Part shown: positions 1 to 9,000 of the stretch, piece after piece
Layout: every line of letters begins with the position of its first letter
How positions within the stretch are numbered: the first letter of the stretch is position 1
Source of the DNA: Roseibacillus sp.
GTDB taxonomy: Bacteria; Verrucomicrobiota; Verrucomicrobiia; Verrucomicrobiales; Akkermansiaceae
DNA length: 37,824 nucleotides
Reading direction: 5' to 3'
Assembly: GCA_028821775.1 (NCBI GenBank)
Contig: JAPKFB010000048.1
Location: 1-37,824 of the forward strand
Notes under the pieces: model-generated
The model's database searches: none
The model's input: only the letters and a program-made list of their open reading frames with translations
Told to the model about the DNA's origin: nothing
Position numbers and translations under genes: made by a program

Positions 1-181
1 AAACCTTGACCTCGGAACCAGCCGCAGCCCAACCCCAGATGGTGATGGGCTTGTCGCGCTGCAAGACCATGTTGCTTCGAAAAATGCCATGCGTCTTCAA
101 GGCCTCAGCTCCGAATAGTCCCTGCCCTCCCATCAAGGTGAACAGCAAGAACCCGAAAAGAAAATAAAGGCGATTCTTCAT
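1..181 (-). CDS. Sialate O-acetylesterase, N-terminal part (cut by window edge)
   Basis: Only the first 60 codons are inside the window; the gene runs off the left edge. The ATG at 181 opens a Sec-type signal peptide (MKNRLYFLFGFLLFTLMGG, cleavage probably near residue 26). The mature start contains SNMVLQRDKPITIWGWA, which matches the very conserved N-terminus of the secreted sialate O-acetylesterase family (SGNH-type esterases, usually 500-650 residues). Known members remove acetyl groups from sialic acids or other acetylated glycans outside the cytoplasm. The SGNH catalytic blocks lie outside the window, so activity cannot be checked here. It is transcribed in the same direction as the DUF1501 gene but is separated from it by about 250 bp, so it probably has its own promoter. 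Confidence 0.78.
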   Translation of the reverse strand, partial: MKNRLYFLFGFLLFTLMGGQGLFGAEALKTHGIFRSNMVLQRDKPITIWGWAAAGSEVKV

Positions 182-433
182 TACCTAATACAATAGACGG
201 ACCCTTTTGGGTTACGACAACTTCCTGTCTCCCAAATGCGTATTTTTGATGCTTTTTTGCGTCATGTGGAAGTGATCCATAAAAGGCGTAATGGTAAGTA
301 GAGGTGCTTCATGATGTTCTCTTCTCGTTGGTCAGGCAGGGATTCTTCCACGACTTGTTGCATGGATGACTGATGATTGGTTCGAGCTTGGTGTTGGAGT
401 GCGGGATAGTTGTTTGGTGAGACTGCCTGCTGA
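182..433. other. Intergenic region, nothing assigned
   Basis: This 252-bp stretch lies between the DUF1501 stop and the esterase start. It is more AT-rich than the flanking genes. No reading frame longer than about 20 codons looks coding. The 60 bp just upstream of the esterase ATG contain TTGTCG and a TATTGT-like box at roughly promoter spacing on the minus strand, which is suggestive only. Confidence 0.4.
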
Positions 434-1936
434 CTAGGCCAGAAGATCCTTGAGCACCTTGCCCTCGTCGGTGGGCCCGATCAGGCGGTGGTCGAGACCT
501 TGATACGGGTAGCTGAAGCGGTGCGGGTCGATGCCGAGTTGGTGGAGGATGGTGGCCTGCAGGTCGCGGACACTCACCGGGTTCTCACCGACGTAGTAGC
601 CGATCTCGTCAGTCTCGCCGTAGATCCCGGGTTTGATTCCACCGCCGGCCATCCACATCGTGAAGGCGTGGGGGTGGTGGTCGCGGCCGATGAAGCCCTT
701 GACCAGTTCCGTGCGCTTGTTGTTCTGCATCATGGGCGTGCGTCCGAATTCGCCCCCCCAGACGATGAGAGTCTCCTCGAAGAGGCCGCGCTGTTTGAGA
801 TCCTTGATCAGGCCCGCGACGGCCTGGTCGATCTGGCGGCACTTGATGGGCAGGGTTTCATCGATCGACTCGCCGGGTGAGGTTCCGTGGTGATCCCATC
901 CCCAGTCGTAGAGCTGGACAAAGCGCACCCCGTTCTCGACCAGTCGCCGGGCGAGCACGCAGTTGTTGGCGAAGGTAGGGTCGTCGCCCTTGAATACGCG
1001 ACGCGGATCGGAGGCGCTTTCGGCCTTGGAGACATGGCCGGGTCGGGCCCCGTAGAGATCGAGTATGTGTTGGGGCTCCCTGGAAATGTCCATGACATCC
1101 GGCACGGAGATCTGCATGCGAAAGGCGAGCTCATACTGCGCGATGCGGGTCAGGGTTTCCGGGTCGGCGACGTGCTCGTGTTGGTATTCATTGAGGTCGC
1201 GCAGGGCATCGAGCGTCTTGCGACGGGTTGCGCGGCTCATCCCCTTGGGGTCGGAGAGGAACAGGATGGGGTCACCGCCGTCGGTGCGGCACTGGACTCC
1301 CTGGTAGATGGAGGGGAGAAACCCGGAGCCCCACAGGGACTTGCCCGCACTGGGAGTTTTCCCGCCGGATGCGAGCACCACGAATCCGGGCAGGTCCTTG
1401 TTGTTACTACCGATCCCGTAGGTCACCCAGGAGCCCATCGCCGGGTAGCCGAACAAGGGATTGCCGGTGTGCATGAAGAGCTGCGCAGGCGCGTGATTGA
1501 ACTGGTCGGTCTGCATCGAGCGAATCATGCAGACCTCATCGACCACCTTGGAAAACTCCGGCAGCAACTCGCTGATCCACTGGCCGCTCTGTCCGTGCTG
1601 CTGGTACTTGAACATCGGGCCCAGCATTTTCGGCGTGCCCTTGATGAAGGCGAAGCGCTTGCCCTCGAGGTATTCCTGCGGGCAGTCCACCCCGTGGAAC
1701 TTGGTCAGCGCGGGCTTGTGTTCGAAGAGGTCGATCTGCGAGGGCGAGCCCGCCATGTGGAGGTAAATCACCGACTTGGCCTTGGCGGGCAGCTTGAAGC
1801 CGGTGGCGCTGGAGGCATAGCCATTCTGACCGAGCAGGCCCTGGAGGGCAATCGAGCCCAGTCCGAGTCCGGTCTTGCCGAAAAAGTGTCGTCGGGTCAA
1901 GGCGCGGTGCTTTTCGAGATCGAGAGGCAGGTCCAT
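434..1936 (-). CDS. DUF1501 family protein (Tat-type signal, sulfatase/phosphatase-like fold)
   Basis: This is a 500-residue protein. The start chosen is the ATG at 1936, two bases after the upstream stop; a longer open frame to 2137 overlaps the upstream gene and carries only low-complexity Arg-rich sequence. Residues 14-19 (TRRHFF) followed by a Gly/Leu-rich stretch form a twin-arginine-type export signal. Motifs typical of DUF1501 are visible: WDHHG, GGEFGRTP (about residues 394-401) and GRDHHPHAF (about 417-425), metal-binding-like blocks of an alkaline-phosphatase-type fold. Members are abundant in Planctomycetes and Verrucomicrobia and nearly always pair with a DUF1549/DUF1553 gene, as here. 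The biochemical function is unknown; a periplasmic hydrolase role in sulfated or complex polysaccharide use is often proposed. Tight spacing implies translation coupled to the upstream gene. Confidence 0.92.
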   Translation of the reverse strand: MDLPLDLEKHRALTRRHFFGKTGLGLGSIALQGLLGQNGYASSATGFKLPAKAKSVIYLHMAGSPSQIDLFEHKPALTKFHGVDCPQEYLEGKRFAFIKGTPKMLGPMFKYQQHGQSGQWISELLPEFSKVVDEVCMIRSMQTDQFNHAPAQLFMHTGNPLFGYPAMGSWVTYGIGSNNKDLPGFVVLASGGKTPSAGKSLWGSGFLPSIYQGVQCRTDGGDPILFLSDPKGMSRATRRKTLDALRDLNEYQHEHVADPETLTRIAQYELAFRMQISVPDVMDISREPQHILDLYGARPGHVSKAESASDPRRVFKGDDPTFANNCVLARRLVENGVRFVQLYDWGWDHHGTSPGESIDETLPIKCRQIDQAVAGLIKDLKQRGLFEETLIVWGGEFGRTPMMQNNKRTELVKGFIGRDHHPHAFTMWMAGGGIKPGIYGETDEIGYYVGENPVSVRDLQATILHQLGIDPHRFSYPYQGLDHRLIGPTDEGKVLKDLLA

Positions 1937-1938
1937 GG

Positions 1939-4218
1939 TCAGGGCTTGATCAGGGTTTCGTCGAGATTGAGAAGGACGTTGGCGACGCCGATCATGGCCG
2001 CGTCTCCCTCCTTGAGACCGGCGGAGGCCAGAAGCTGTTTTGCGGCTTCCGGATCGCTCTCGTAATCGTCTCGGAGGCTTTGATGGAGCGCGGTGAGTCG
2101 GGAGAGTTCGCGCGCGCTCGGCACGCGTGTCAGGCACAGGCGGAAGCCACGGGCAATCTGTTGGTCGAGCCCTCCCTCATGCTCGCTCATCTGCTTCGCG
2201 AGGGCACCGGCGGTCTCCAGGAAGGCCGGGTCGTTGAGGGTGACCAGGGCCTGCAAGGGCGTGTTGGTGCGGATGCGGCGCACGAGGCAGATCTCGCCGC
2301 TACCGGAGTCGAAGGTGGTCATCGCCGGGTAGGGGCTGGTCCGCTTGAGATAAGTGTACAGCCCGCGGCGATAGCGGTCGGGGCCGATGGCATTGCGCCA
2401 TTGGTTGCCGCTATAGACCGTCCTCCAAACCCCGGCGGGCTGTGGCGGCATCACGGAGGGACCGCCGATCCTGCGGGTCAGCAACCCGGAACTCGCCAGG
2501 GCCTGGTCGCGAACCATTTCGGCAGACAAGCGGAAGCGCGGTCCGCGAGCCAAGAGGCGATTGCGCGGATCCTTCGCAATCATCTCCGGGGTGAGATTGG
2601 AGCGTTGTTGGTAGGTGTTGGAGAGAACAAGGGAGCGAATCAGTTCCTTGATCGACCATCCCTGCTCGCGAAAGTCGACCGCGAGCCAGTCGAGCAGTTC
2701 CGGGTGCGAAGGTTGGAATCCCTGGGAACCGAAATTCTCCTCGGTCTCGACCAGGCCGATGCCAAAGATGCGGGCCCAGATCCGGTTGACCATCACGCGC
2801 GCGGTCAGCGGGTTTTCCGCCTGCATCACCCAGCGAGCCAAGCCGAGCCGGTTGGCGGGAGCATCCTTGGGGAAGGAGCCGAAAAGCGCAATGGTCGCCG
2901 GACTCACCTCCACACCGGGATCGAGGAAATTGCCGCGTTGCTGGAGACGGGTGATGCGCTGCTTCCCGTCGGGAAGATCGAGCATGACCGGAACTTTCGG
3001 GAAACTTGCTTCCAGTTTGGCGAGTTCGACTTGCTTGGTTTTGGGTTGCTGGGAGTCCGCGATCTCCACTCGCAGTTGCGCCACCTTCTGCTGTTGCTCG
3101 CGAGTCGGAACGGGTCGAAAGGGTTCCTCCCGGTCGTTGTCCTGGGTCTGGTTGAAGAAGGCGTAGAGCCTGTAATATTCCTCAATGCTGATCGGGTCAT
3201 ACTTGTGGGTGTGGCATTTGGCGCAACCGGCGGTGAGCCCCATCCACACCTGCATGGTGGTGTCGGTCCGATCCTTGACCGCGGCCACGCGGAATTCCTC
3301 GTCATCGGTCCCGCCCTCCTCGTTGGTCATGGTGTTGCGGTGAAAGGCGGTGGCGAGAAGCTCATCACTGCCCGCCCCCGGCAAAAGGTCACCGGCGAGT
3401 TGTTCGACGGTGAATTGATCGTAGGGCATGTCGCGGTTGAAGGCCTCGATGACCCAGTCGCGGTAGCGCCAGATGTTGCGAGGCTTGTCCCGCTCGTAAC
3501 CCTTGGTGTCGGCGTAGCGCGCGAGGTCGAGCCACATGCGGGCCCAGTGTTCGCCGTAGGCCTCGGAGGCGAGCAGGCGCGCGACCACTTTCTGATAAGC
3601 GTCGGGGTTCTGGTCGCGCACGAAGGCATCGGCTTCCTCGGGAGTGGGCGGGAGACCGGTGAGGTCAAGGGACAGGCGCCGGATGAGCCGCAGACGATCG
3701 GTCGGCGCACTGGGCTCAAGCTCGTTCTGGTCGAGCTTGGCGAGAACGAAACGGTCGATGGACGACTGCGCCCAGTCCGGTTCACTGACGACGGGAAGTT
3801 CTGCCTTCTTCGGAGCCACAAACGACCAGTGCAGCTCATACTTGGCACCCGCCGTGATCCAATCCTTGAGCAAGGCGATCTGTTTCGCGCTCAATCGGTC
3901 ACCGTGTTTCGGGGGCGGCATCACCTCCTCCTTGTCTTCGGTCTCGATCCTGAAGATCAGTTCACTGTCCTTTGGCTTGCCCGGCACGATGGCATGGTAG
4001 CCATCGAGATCGCGCCGCGATCCGTCCTGGGTGTCGAGCCGCAGATCTGCTTTGCGCGCCTTCCTGTCCGGTCCGTGACAGGCAAAGCAATGCTCCGCAA
4101 GGATCGGGCGGATCTCGCGATTAAAGTCCGGCGTCTCCCCTGCCCCGGCCGGTCCCGCGACGGCCAGCGCCAAGGCCAGGGACAGGCAGGAAGTATCTCG
4201 TAACAAATTCAGCGTCAT
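1939..4218 (-). CDS. PSCyt1/DUF1549/DUF1553 planctomycete-type cytochrome c-like protein
   Basis: This is a 759-residue secreted protein. The ATG at 4218 is preferred because it places a signal peptide at the N-terminus (MTLNLLRDTSCLSLALALAV); the frame can be opened 10 codons further only from a TTG. A heme-binding-like CFACH lies at residues 44-48, in the PSCyt1 context ILAEHCFACHGPD. The DUF1549 (PSCyt2) region follows from about residue 140, including a second CxxCH (CAKCH, residues 332-336) in the usual context before HKYDPI. DUF1553 (PSD1) occupies the C-terminal half, with LTARVMVNRIWA and NTPLQALVTLNDP. No LamG or other extra domain is inserted, so this is the compact form. It is the standard partner of the DUF1501 gene directly downstream, which starts two bases after this stop. 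The exact function of the pair is not known. Confidence 0.93.
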   Translation of the reverse strand: MTLNLLRDTSCLSLALALAVAGPAGAGETPDFNREIRPILAEHCFACHGPDRKARKADLRLDTQDGSRRDLDGYHAIVPGKPKDSELIFRIETEDKEEVMPPPKHGDRLSAKQIALLKDWITAGAKYELHWSFVAPKKAELPVVSEPDWAQSSIDRFVLAKLDQNELEPSAPTDRLRLIRRLSLDLTGLPPTPEEADAFVRDQNPDAYQKVVARLLASEAYGEHWARMWLDLARYADTKGYERDKPRNIWRYRDWVIEAFNRDMPYDQFTVEQLAGDLLPGAGSDELLATAFHRNTMTNEEGGTDDEEFRVAAVKDRTDTTMQVWMGLTAGCAKCHTHKYDPISIEEYYRLYAFFNQTQDNDREEPFRPVPTREQQQKVAQLRVEIADSQQPKTKQVELAKLEASFPKVPVMLDLPDGKQRITRLQQRGNFLDPGVEVSPATIALFGSFPKDAPANRLGLARWVMQAENPLTARVMVNRIWARIFGIGLVETEENFGSQGFQPSHPELLDWLAVDFREQGWSIKELIRSLVLSNTYQQRSNLTPEMIAKDPRNRLLARGPRFRLSAEMVRDQALASSGLLTRRIGGPSVMPPQPAGVWRTVYSGNQWRNAIGPDRYRRGLYTYLKRTSPYPAMTTFDSGSGEICLVRRIRTNTPLQALVTLNDPAFLETAGALAKQMSEHEGGLDQQIARGFRLCLTRVPSARELSRLTALHQSLRDDYESDPEAAKQLLASAGLKEGDAAMIGVANVLLNLDETLIKP

Positions 4219-4258
4219 TCCGTACAATTTCGAAGTGCAATCCTGCAATGCGCCACAA

Positions 4259-5155
4259 TCATGGCTGGCCCTTCCCTGGAACCGGCTTGCCTTCCTGAGC
4301 TGGTTTGGGAGCGCGCTTGATTTGAGGACGGAGACGAAGAGTGATTTTGGTGCCGACGGCGGGGAGATGAGTGCTGTCGACCTGCCACATCAGAGCTCCA
4401 TTCTCGTGACCATAGACGCCGGGCAGGCAGAGCAGTTCGTCGCCGAAGGTGGCGAGAGAGATCACATTGCCACTCAAGTCGCTCAGGTAGCGCCGCGGAC
4501 CCTTCCCCTCGCCTCGGAGTTGCGATCCGGAAAAAAGAAAGGTGTCCGTCTGAAACTTGCGCCCCTTCCCTGCCTCCTCCTCGCCTAGCCGACGTTCGGA
4601 GTTTCCTGCGGTCCGTGTGATGAATTCGCTGATCGGCCGTTCAATCAGCTTTCCTTCCAAGTCTGCGCACACCAGGGAGACCGCCACCGGTCCACCGCGA
4701 GGCGGGAGGTGAATCCAACGCGGTTCCGCATCGTCGACCATCTGCCGCATGGCGGGATTTCCCGACTTCGCGCCGAGCAGTAAAAGGGCGGTGTGAACGT
4801 GTATCGGCTTGGCACCGATCGCGACAATCGACTCGTGCTCCTTACTTCCCTTCGTGCAGGCTACCAATTCGAGCGTCCCTTCCTCAAGGCAGACGACGCT
4901 CTCCACGTCGACACATCGTTTCTGGAAATTCAGCAGAATCCCCGGGAGCGTCACGTTCTGCTGATCGCCTCCGGAGGCGGGAGCCAGGGCGGGATTCTCC
5001 GCTGCGGCCGTGTCATCGGCACCAAGCCCCTCACCCCAAGTCAGAGATGCGGACAGGAGCAATGCCACCCCGAACGAAGCGGCAGACAACATGGTCAACC
5101 GGACTCGGTTCTTCCCGTCCGGGGCATTGCCGGGAGGGATTTTCAAGGGCAACAT
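4259..5155 (-). CDS. YdjY domain-containing secreted protein
   Basis: This is a 298-residue protein from the ATG at 5155. That start gives a basic n-region (residues with K, R) followed by the hydrophobic stretch LSAASFGVALLLSASLTWG, a plausible signal peptide. The frame stays open to another ATG at 5326, but the 57 extra residues have no recognisable features and would bury the signal. The ATG at 5092 would leave the signal without a positive charge. The middle of the protein has the YdjY-type pattern: LNFQKRCVDVESVVCLEEG, then KEHESIVAIGAKPIHVHTALLLLG. YdjY proteins are often secreted in Planctomycetes and Verrucomicrobia; their role is unknown, with links to redox or ferredoxin-like systems in some bacteria. 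It ends 40 bp before the DUF1549 gene on the same strand, so it is probably the first gene of that operon. Confidence 0.75.
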   Translation of the reverse strand: MLPLKIPPGNAPDGKNRVRLTMLSAASFGVALLLSASLTWGEGLGADDTAAAENPALAPASGGDQQNVTLPGILLNFQKRCVDVESVVCLEEGTLELVACTKGSKEHESIVAIGAKPIHVHTALLLLGAKSGNPAMRQMVDDAEPRWIHLPPRGGPVAVSLVCADLEGKLIERPISEFITRTAGNSERRLGEEEAGKGRKFQTDTFLFSGSQLRGEGKGPRRYLSDLSGNVISLATFGDELLCLPGVYGHENGALMWQVDSTHLPAVGTKITLRLRPQIKRAPKPAQEGKPVPGKGQP

Positions 5156-5276
5156 GCATTGGAGGGCGCTCAGGTCACTCACGGCGAGACACGTCGCCGT
5201 TGCCCCCTCACCGTGGTTGCCAGGAGCGGATCTACAAACGTCAGCACCCCCGCTACTTTTCCCAGAAATCATCAGT

Positions 5277-5342
5277 TTATCGGGTATTCTGAAGCTCATT
5301 TGCGACAGATCTGCCTCTTGACTCATTTTGCTCTGGTTTCAT
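5277..5342 (-). CDS. Possible leader peptide (21 codons)
   Basis: An ATG at 5342 is preceded by GGGAGGAACC, one of the best Shine-Dalgarno sequences in the window. It opens a 21-codon frame (MKPEQNESRGRSVANELQNTR) that ends at TAA about 120 bases before the YdjY-protein start. It overlaps, in another frame, the 5' end of the longer frame of the YdjY gene (ATG at 5326). A strong ribosome site on a tiny frame, just downstream of competing hairpins, could be a translated leader of the YdjY/DUF1549/DUF1501 operon. It could also be chance, or the site could serve the ATG at 5326. Confidence 0.25.
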   Translation of the reverse strand: MKPEQNESRGRSVANELQNTR

Positions 5343-5418
5343 GGTTCCTCCCGAAATCCGACGGCGGAACGGTGAACTCCTGGCCAAGGAATGCCAACCC
5401 TTCTCTTCAGGACCACCT

Positions 5419-5461
5419 ACCCTTACTCTGGGCAGGTGTTGCCTCTGACCAGAGGAAGGGT
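5419..5461 (-). promoter_or_regulatory. Hairpin with an overlapping alternative stem (leader region)
   Basis: Two 13-base arms (5419-5431 and 5449-5461) match at 12 of 13 positions around a 17-base loop. The right arm overlaps a second perfect stem, CCTCTG/CAGAGG (5442-5447 with 5450-5455), so the two cannot form together. It lies on the 5' side of the YdjY operon and of the possible leader peptide. Mutually exclusive stems are what attenuators and riboswitch platforms show, but I recognise no known class. Confidence 0.3.
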
Positions 5462-5533
5462 GTTCTCCCTCGCCGGGAAGTTCGCGGGGCACTCACTGGA
5501 TGTCCTTCCCAAGGTGTCGGAGGAGGAAGACAC

Positions 5534-5546
5534 GGGGGCATCCCCC
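5534..5546 (-). terminator. Short GC hairpin after the decayed gene
   Basis: GGGGG-CAT-CCCCC forms a five-pair stem. On the minus strand it sits about 36 bases after the stop of the decayed gene at 5582-5925. No strong T-run follows. It may be a leftover terminator. Confidence 0.25.
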
Positions 5547-5581
5547 ATCGGGCGGCAGCGGCCTGAATGCGGGCCCCGAAC

Positions 5582-5925
5582 CTAGCTTGGCCGCTTTACG
5601 CCAAGTGTCTTCATCCTTGACCCGAGGGTAGTGAGTGCGACGTCAGAGAATCTGAGAGGCACAGTTGCGGCCTCGCACCTTCCAATGGGCGAACTCCAGC
5701 ACACTGACCACATATTCCTTCTCTATTTCCCTTTCCGCTATCGCGCAGATTCTTTACGTCGTCGTTGGATTTGGAATACTGCAGCTTCAATTCGAGCTCC
5801 TCCACGGTCTTGTTCTTGCGGTTTTTGGACCTCTGCTTGGGCTTGGTTTTAGAGCGTTTGAAAGGAATCTCGGCCTCTTCAAAAATGACCATCATGAGCC
5901 CGCGCATCGCAAGGGATTCGAATCA
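5582..5925 (-). pseudogene. Decayed fusion: CheB/CheR-type linker joined to sigma-54 activator C-terminus
   Basis: Read on the minus strand, the first part (from about 5925) gives RGLMMVIFEEAE, a Lys/Arg-rich linker and TVEELELKLQYSK. This resembles the segment of CheB/CheR fusion proteins between the methyltransferase domain and the coiled coil (GLLLVVFEE ... ELEQELQYTKENL). After a one-base shift near 5743 the sequence continues as EREIEKEYVVSVLEFAHWKV then RGRNCASQIL. After a further one-base insertion it ends TTLGSRMKTLGVKRPS and stop (TAG, 5582-5584). That is the Fis-type helix-turn-helix end of FhlA-like sigma-54 activators (VER..I..VLE.T.W...G...AA..LG..P.TLE.RM.KLGI). There are two frameshifts and a stop (TGA after QIL), no start codon, and both parents are truncated. 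A deletion joining two regulatory genes is the simplest reading. Family assignment is by eye. Confidence 0.55.
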
Positions 5926-6038
5926 ATGCAGCATCCCTGTCTTCACTCAAAAATCGAAGGAGTTATAAATCGCGTATTCGACCGACGAGTGGAAGTGCGC
6001 AACATTAATCCAAGCTGAAGGCCCCGACTTGTGAACGA

Positions 6039-6054
6039 CCGGAAATCCATCCGG
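6039..6054 (-). terminator. Candidate terminator hairpin after the first LTD/CotH gene
   Basis: CCGGA-AATCCA-TCCGG forms a five-pair stem six bases after the stop of the 1517-codon gene. There is no clear T-run after it on the minus strand, so intrinsic termination would be weak. Confidence 0.3.
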
Positions 6055-6060
6055 GCACCC

Positions 6061-9000
6061 CTACTCCTTCTCAGAGACCGAGAGTCGCAGAAATCCCTCT
6101 CCTGAAACAAATCCCGCTGAGGGCGTGCGGAAGCGCAAGGTTGCGGTGCCGTCGCCGTTGTTTTTACGCCCCCAATATTCCACTTCCGCACTGCTCCAGG
6201 TCATCAAGTCACTTGCGCGTTCGGCTCCGAGATCCACTTCATCGGCCCCGATGCGCTGCCGCACTTCCAGGCGAAGATTTTCGCCATCGCGCACAACCGT
6301 CACTGCTGAGCCATCCGGGAGTGCGGGGTCAGTCCCGCTCAGGTATTCGATGAGAGCTGGAATGCCGTCGCGATCGAAATCGCTCAGCAAGTCCACGACC
6401 CCGTGGTCGCTTTGCCAAGCAGCGAGAGGGATCACATCGTCGCCCCCCGGCGACCCTCCGAGCGCGGCACTGCTGCGCCAGCTTTGCGGCAGGGTCGGAT
6501 CATTGCGATCCGGACACCTCAAGGTGAGCGAGTAGCCGGCACCGTCTGCACTCAGGGGCCATGGACGATTGTCATTGTAGCTGAAGTCCACGATCGGCTG
6601 AGCCACTGCACTCAGGAGCTGAACGTGCTCTCCGCTGTTGGAGAAACTGTTGCTGCCGTTCGGATTCAGATACGAAAGGGACAACAAGCGGCCCTCGATC
6701 AGGACCCCATAGCGCTCGGTGAAGGCGGAGGCATTCGCGGGCACCACCAGGCGCTCTCCAGGCGCGAGCGTTGTGCCCGCAGGGATTGTCAGCGCGATTC
6801 CATCGCCGAAGGCAAGGTTGCCCAGGTCGAGGGTCTCCGTCTCACTCAGGTTGAGGAGCTCAAACCATTCGAACATTGAGGCGTCGGTGAATCCCGCCAG
6901 GATCTCGCTCGGGGCGGGCGCAAGCGGATGATAGTGGATCTCGCTCATTGCCAAATTGGAAGCGTCAGCCGGAATCACAGCCCCGGTCCCAGTGATCGAA
7001 AAGGTATCACTCCCGACCACTGATCCGTCGTACCCGATCGCCTCGATGATGAAGTTGTTCGCCCCGGGAGCCACCGGCAGAGTCACCACCCAGCTGTTGT
7101 CATCCGTCCAGCGCACCTCGAGCGGCGCGAGCGCTCCTGTCAGGCGCAGCTCGCACACATCGATCCAGCCTTCGCCCCTCACCGTGGCGGTGGAGCCCGA
7201 AGTGCTGCCACCACTCGCGCTCGAGACGCCATACTCAACCGCGACGACGGAGTTCCTGATCACCCCCCGAAGATGGCGGCCACGCGAACTGATGTAACTC
7301 CCATAGCCGGTGAGGTTCGAGTCGAGGAACTCCGAGTAATGACTCAACCATTCATTCATATAGCGGGTATTGAACGTCGTCGCGATCATGGCCCGCAGGT
7401 AACCATAGTAAGCCCGCTTGTTGGCTGGGTTGGCGGAGATCAGCTTGTTCAGATCGCTACTCGGAGTCACCCCGGAGGTCGCGCTGTTGCTGAAGGTGAA
7501 ATCCATGTCCCAAGGGAAAAACATCGCCTTGCCATCGGTTGGCCGGATGTAAAAAATTGCGTTGTGCCACGCGCCACTGCCGTGGGTGCCGTAGTTGTCG
7601 CCGATCCCGGTCATATTGAGGAAGGCGAAGGTGCGCAGGAACTGCTCGACATCGATCACCTCATCGACCGCGGTGCGGTAGGCCGATCCGGACAACCCCA
7701 TGGTGTCCAGGAGACGGATCATCCCGGAGTAATCATCGGCATCGCGATTGTTCTTGAGCAGCCAGTGCCAGCGATAGAGCTCCTTGTCCTGACCGCCCTG
7801 GTTGCGCATCGAAACGCCATTGACACCGTCTGGCTGCGGGCGCTTGAGCCCCTCGGGCCCGCCCGTGGTGGAAGTCGGGTGGTAGATCAATTCGAACTCG
7901 AACATGCTGCCCTTGCCTCCCCCGGGAATCTGGTTGTCGAGCCATTCGTCGTCGAAACGCGACTTCATCAGGATGGCGGAGGTCGCGCGGTTCGCCCGTG
8001 GTTGGATCACCCACGCGAGGTCATCGAACATGGCGGGGACCTTCCCGACCTGGGCCGCCATGTGTTTGACCATGATTTCTTGCTGCCCCGAGCGATCGCA
8101 GGCAATCGAGGCATGGGTGCCAAGGAAGCGGTTGTCCGAAGGGAACTTGATGTTGAAACCAACCCGCCCCTCGTCCGAACGCCCGCGCTCGCTACTCTTG
8201 AGCCGGACCCCGCAGCCGTAGTAGATGCTCTTCTCATTGTGGATCACGGTGCATGGCAGTCGGTCGTTGCTCATCACCTCGGTGACCGTGTGCATGAAGG
8301 TGGCGTCGACAATCGGCATCACGATGCGCAAGTTGGTCGGGGACACGGAGCCGCGCTGGAGGCGGGCCTGCCCGTCCTGCCAGGGGATCATCGCGCGCGA
8401 GTCCTCCCCTTCGCGTGGGAAGAAGGAACTGGCACCGAGAGCATCCACCGCCTCGATGTAGAATTGCACCCGCGCATTGGCCGTCTGGGCGGGAATGGTC
8501 GCCAGGAAGAACCCCTCCGGGGTGGCGCTCATCACGGCCTGCTGAAACCCGCGACTGTTGACCGAGTAGTGGACCGTCGCGGAAGCGACCCCGTCCGGAT
8601 CCGAGATGTCTGCCGTGACTTCGGCCGTCTCGTTCAGGGCAGGCACAGCCGGAGCATGAATCGCGTTCGCAAAGGTCGGCCCCGCATTCGCCTCGACCCT
8701 TGAATTGGCGCGACCGGGAGTGCCGCCGCCGTAGGGATCGCTGATTGCCAGCAGATCAGTGCGGGGAAGACGATTGAAGTAGAGCCGCGAGTTGAGCTGG
8801 TTCGAGCCCGACAACCAGCGGGCGCGAAAGGTGATCTGGTAATTCCTGCTGGAGCTGATGCTGACGTAGCTTGCCCCTGCCTTGAGCGTGGTCTCGGCGC
8901 AGTTGTGCATGTGCTCGGTGGACCCGGAGGCGGAGAGATGCAGCACCTTGTTACCGGCGTCATCGGGATCGTCGATCACTTCGAAGTGGCGATGATTCCC

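Noticed and set aside
236..301. A 21-codon plus-strand frame (MRIFDAFLRHVEVIHKRRNGK) left of the DUF1501 gene
   Set aside because: No ribosome site and no context; length is within chance.
2080..4203. A 707-codon open frame on the plus strand opposite the DUF1549/DUF1553 gene
   Set aside because: The minus-strand gene has heme-type motifs and family blocks; the plus-strand translation has no recognisable motif and a skewed composition.
5391..5585. A 64-codon plus-strand frame in the gene-poor region
   Set aside because: It overlaps hairpins and the end of the decayed gene, has no motif, and its composition looks non-coding.
7273..8703. A 476-codon open frame on the plus strand opposite the first LTD/CotH gene
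   Set aside because: It is the reverse-complement shadow of the CotH region; composition and lack of motifs argue against a gene.
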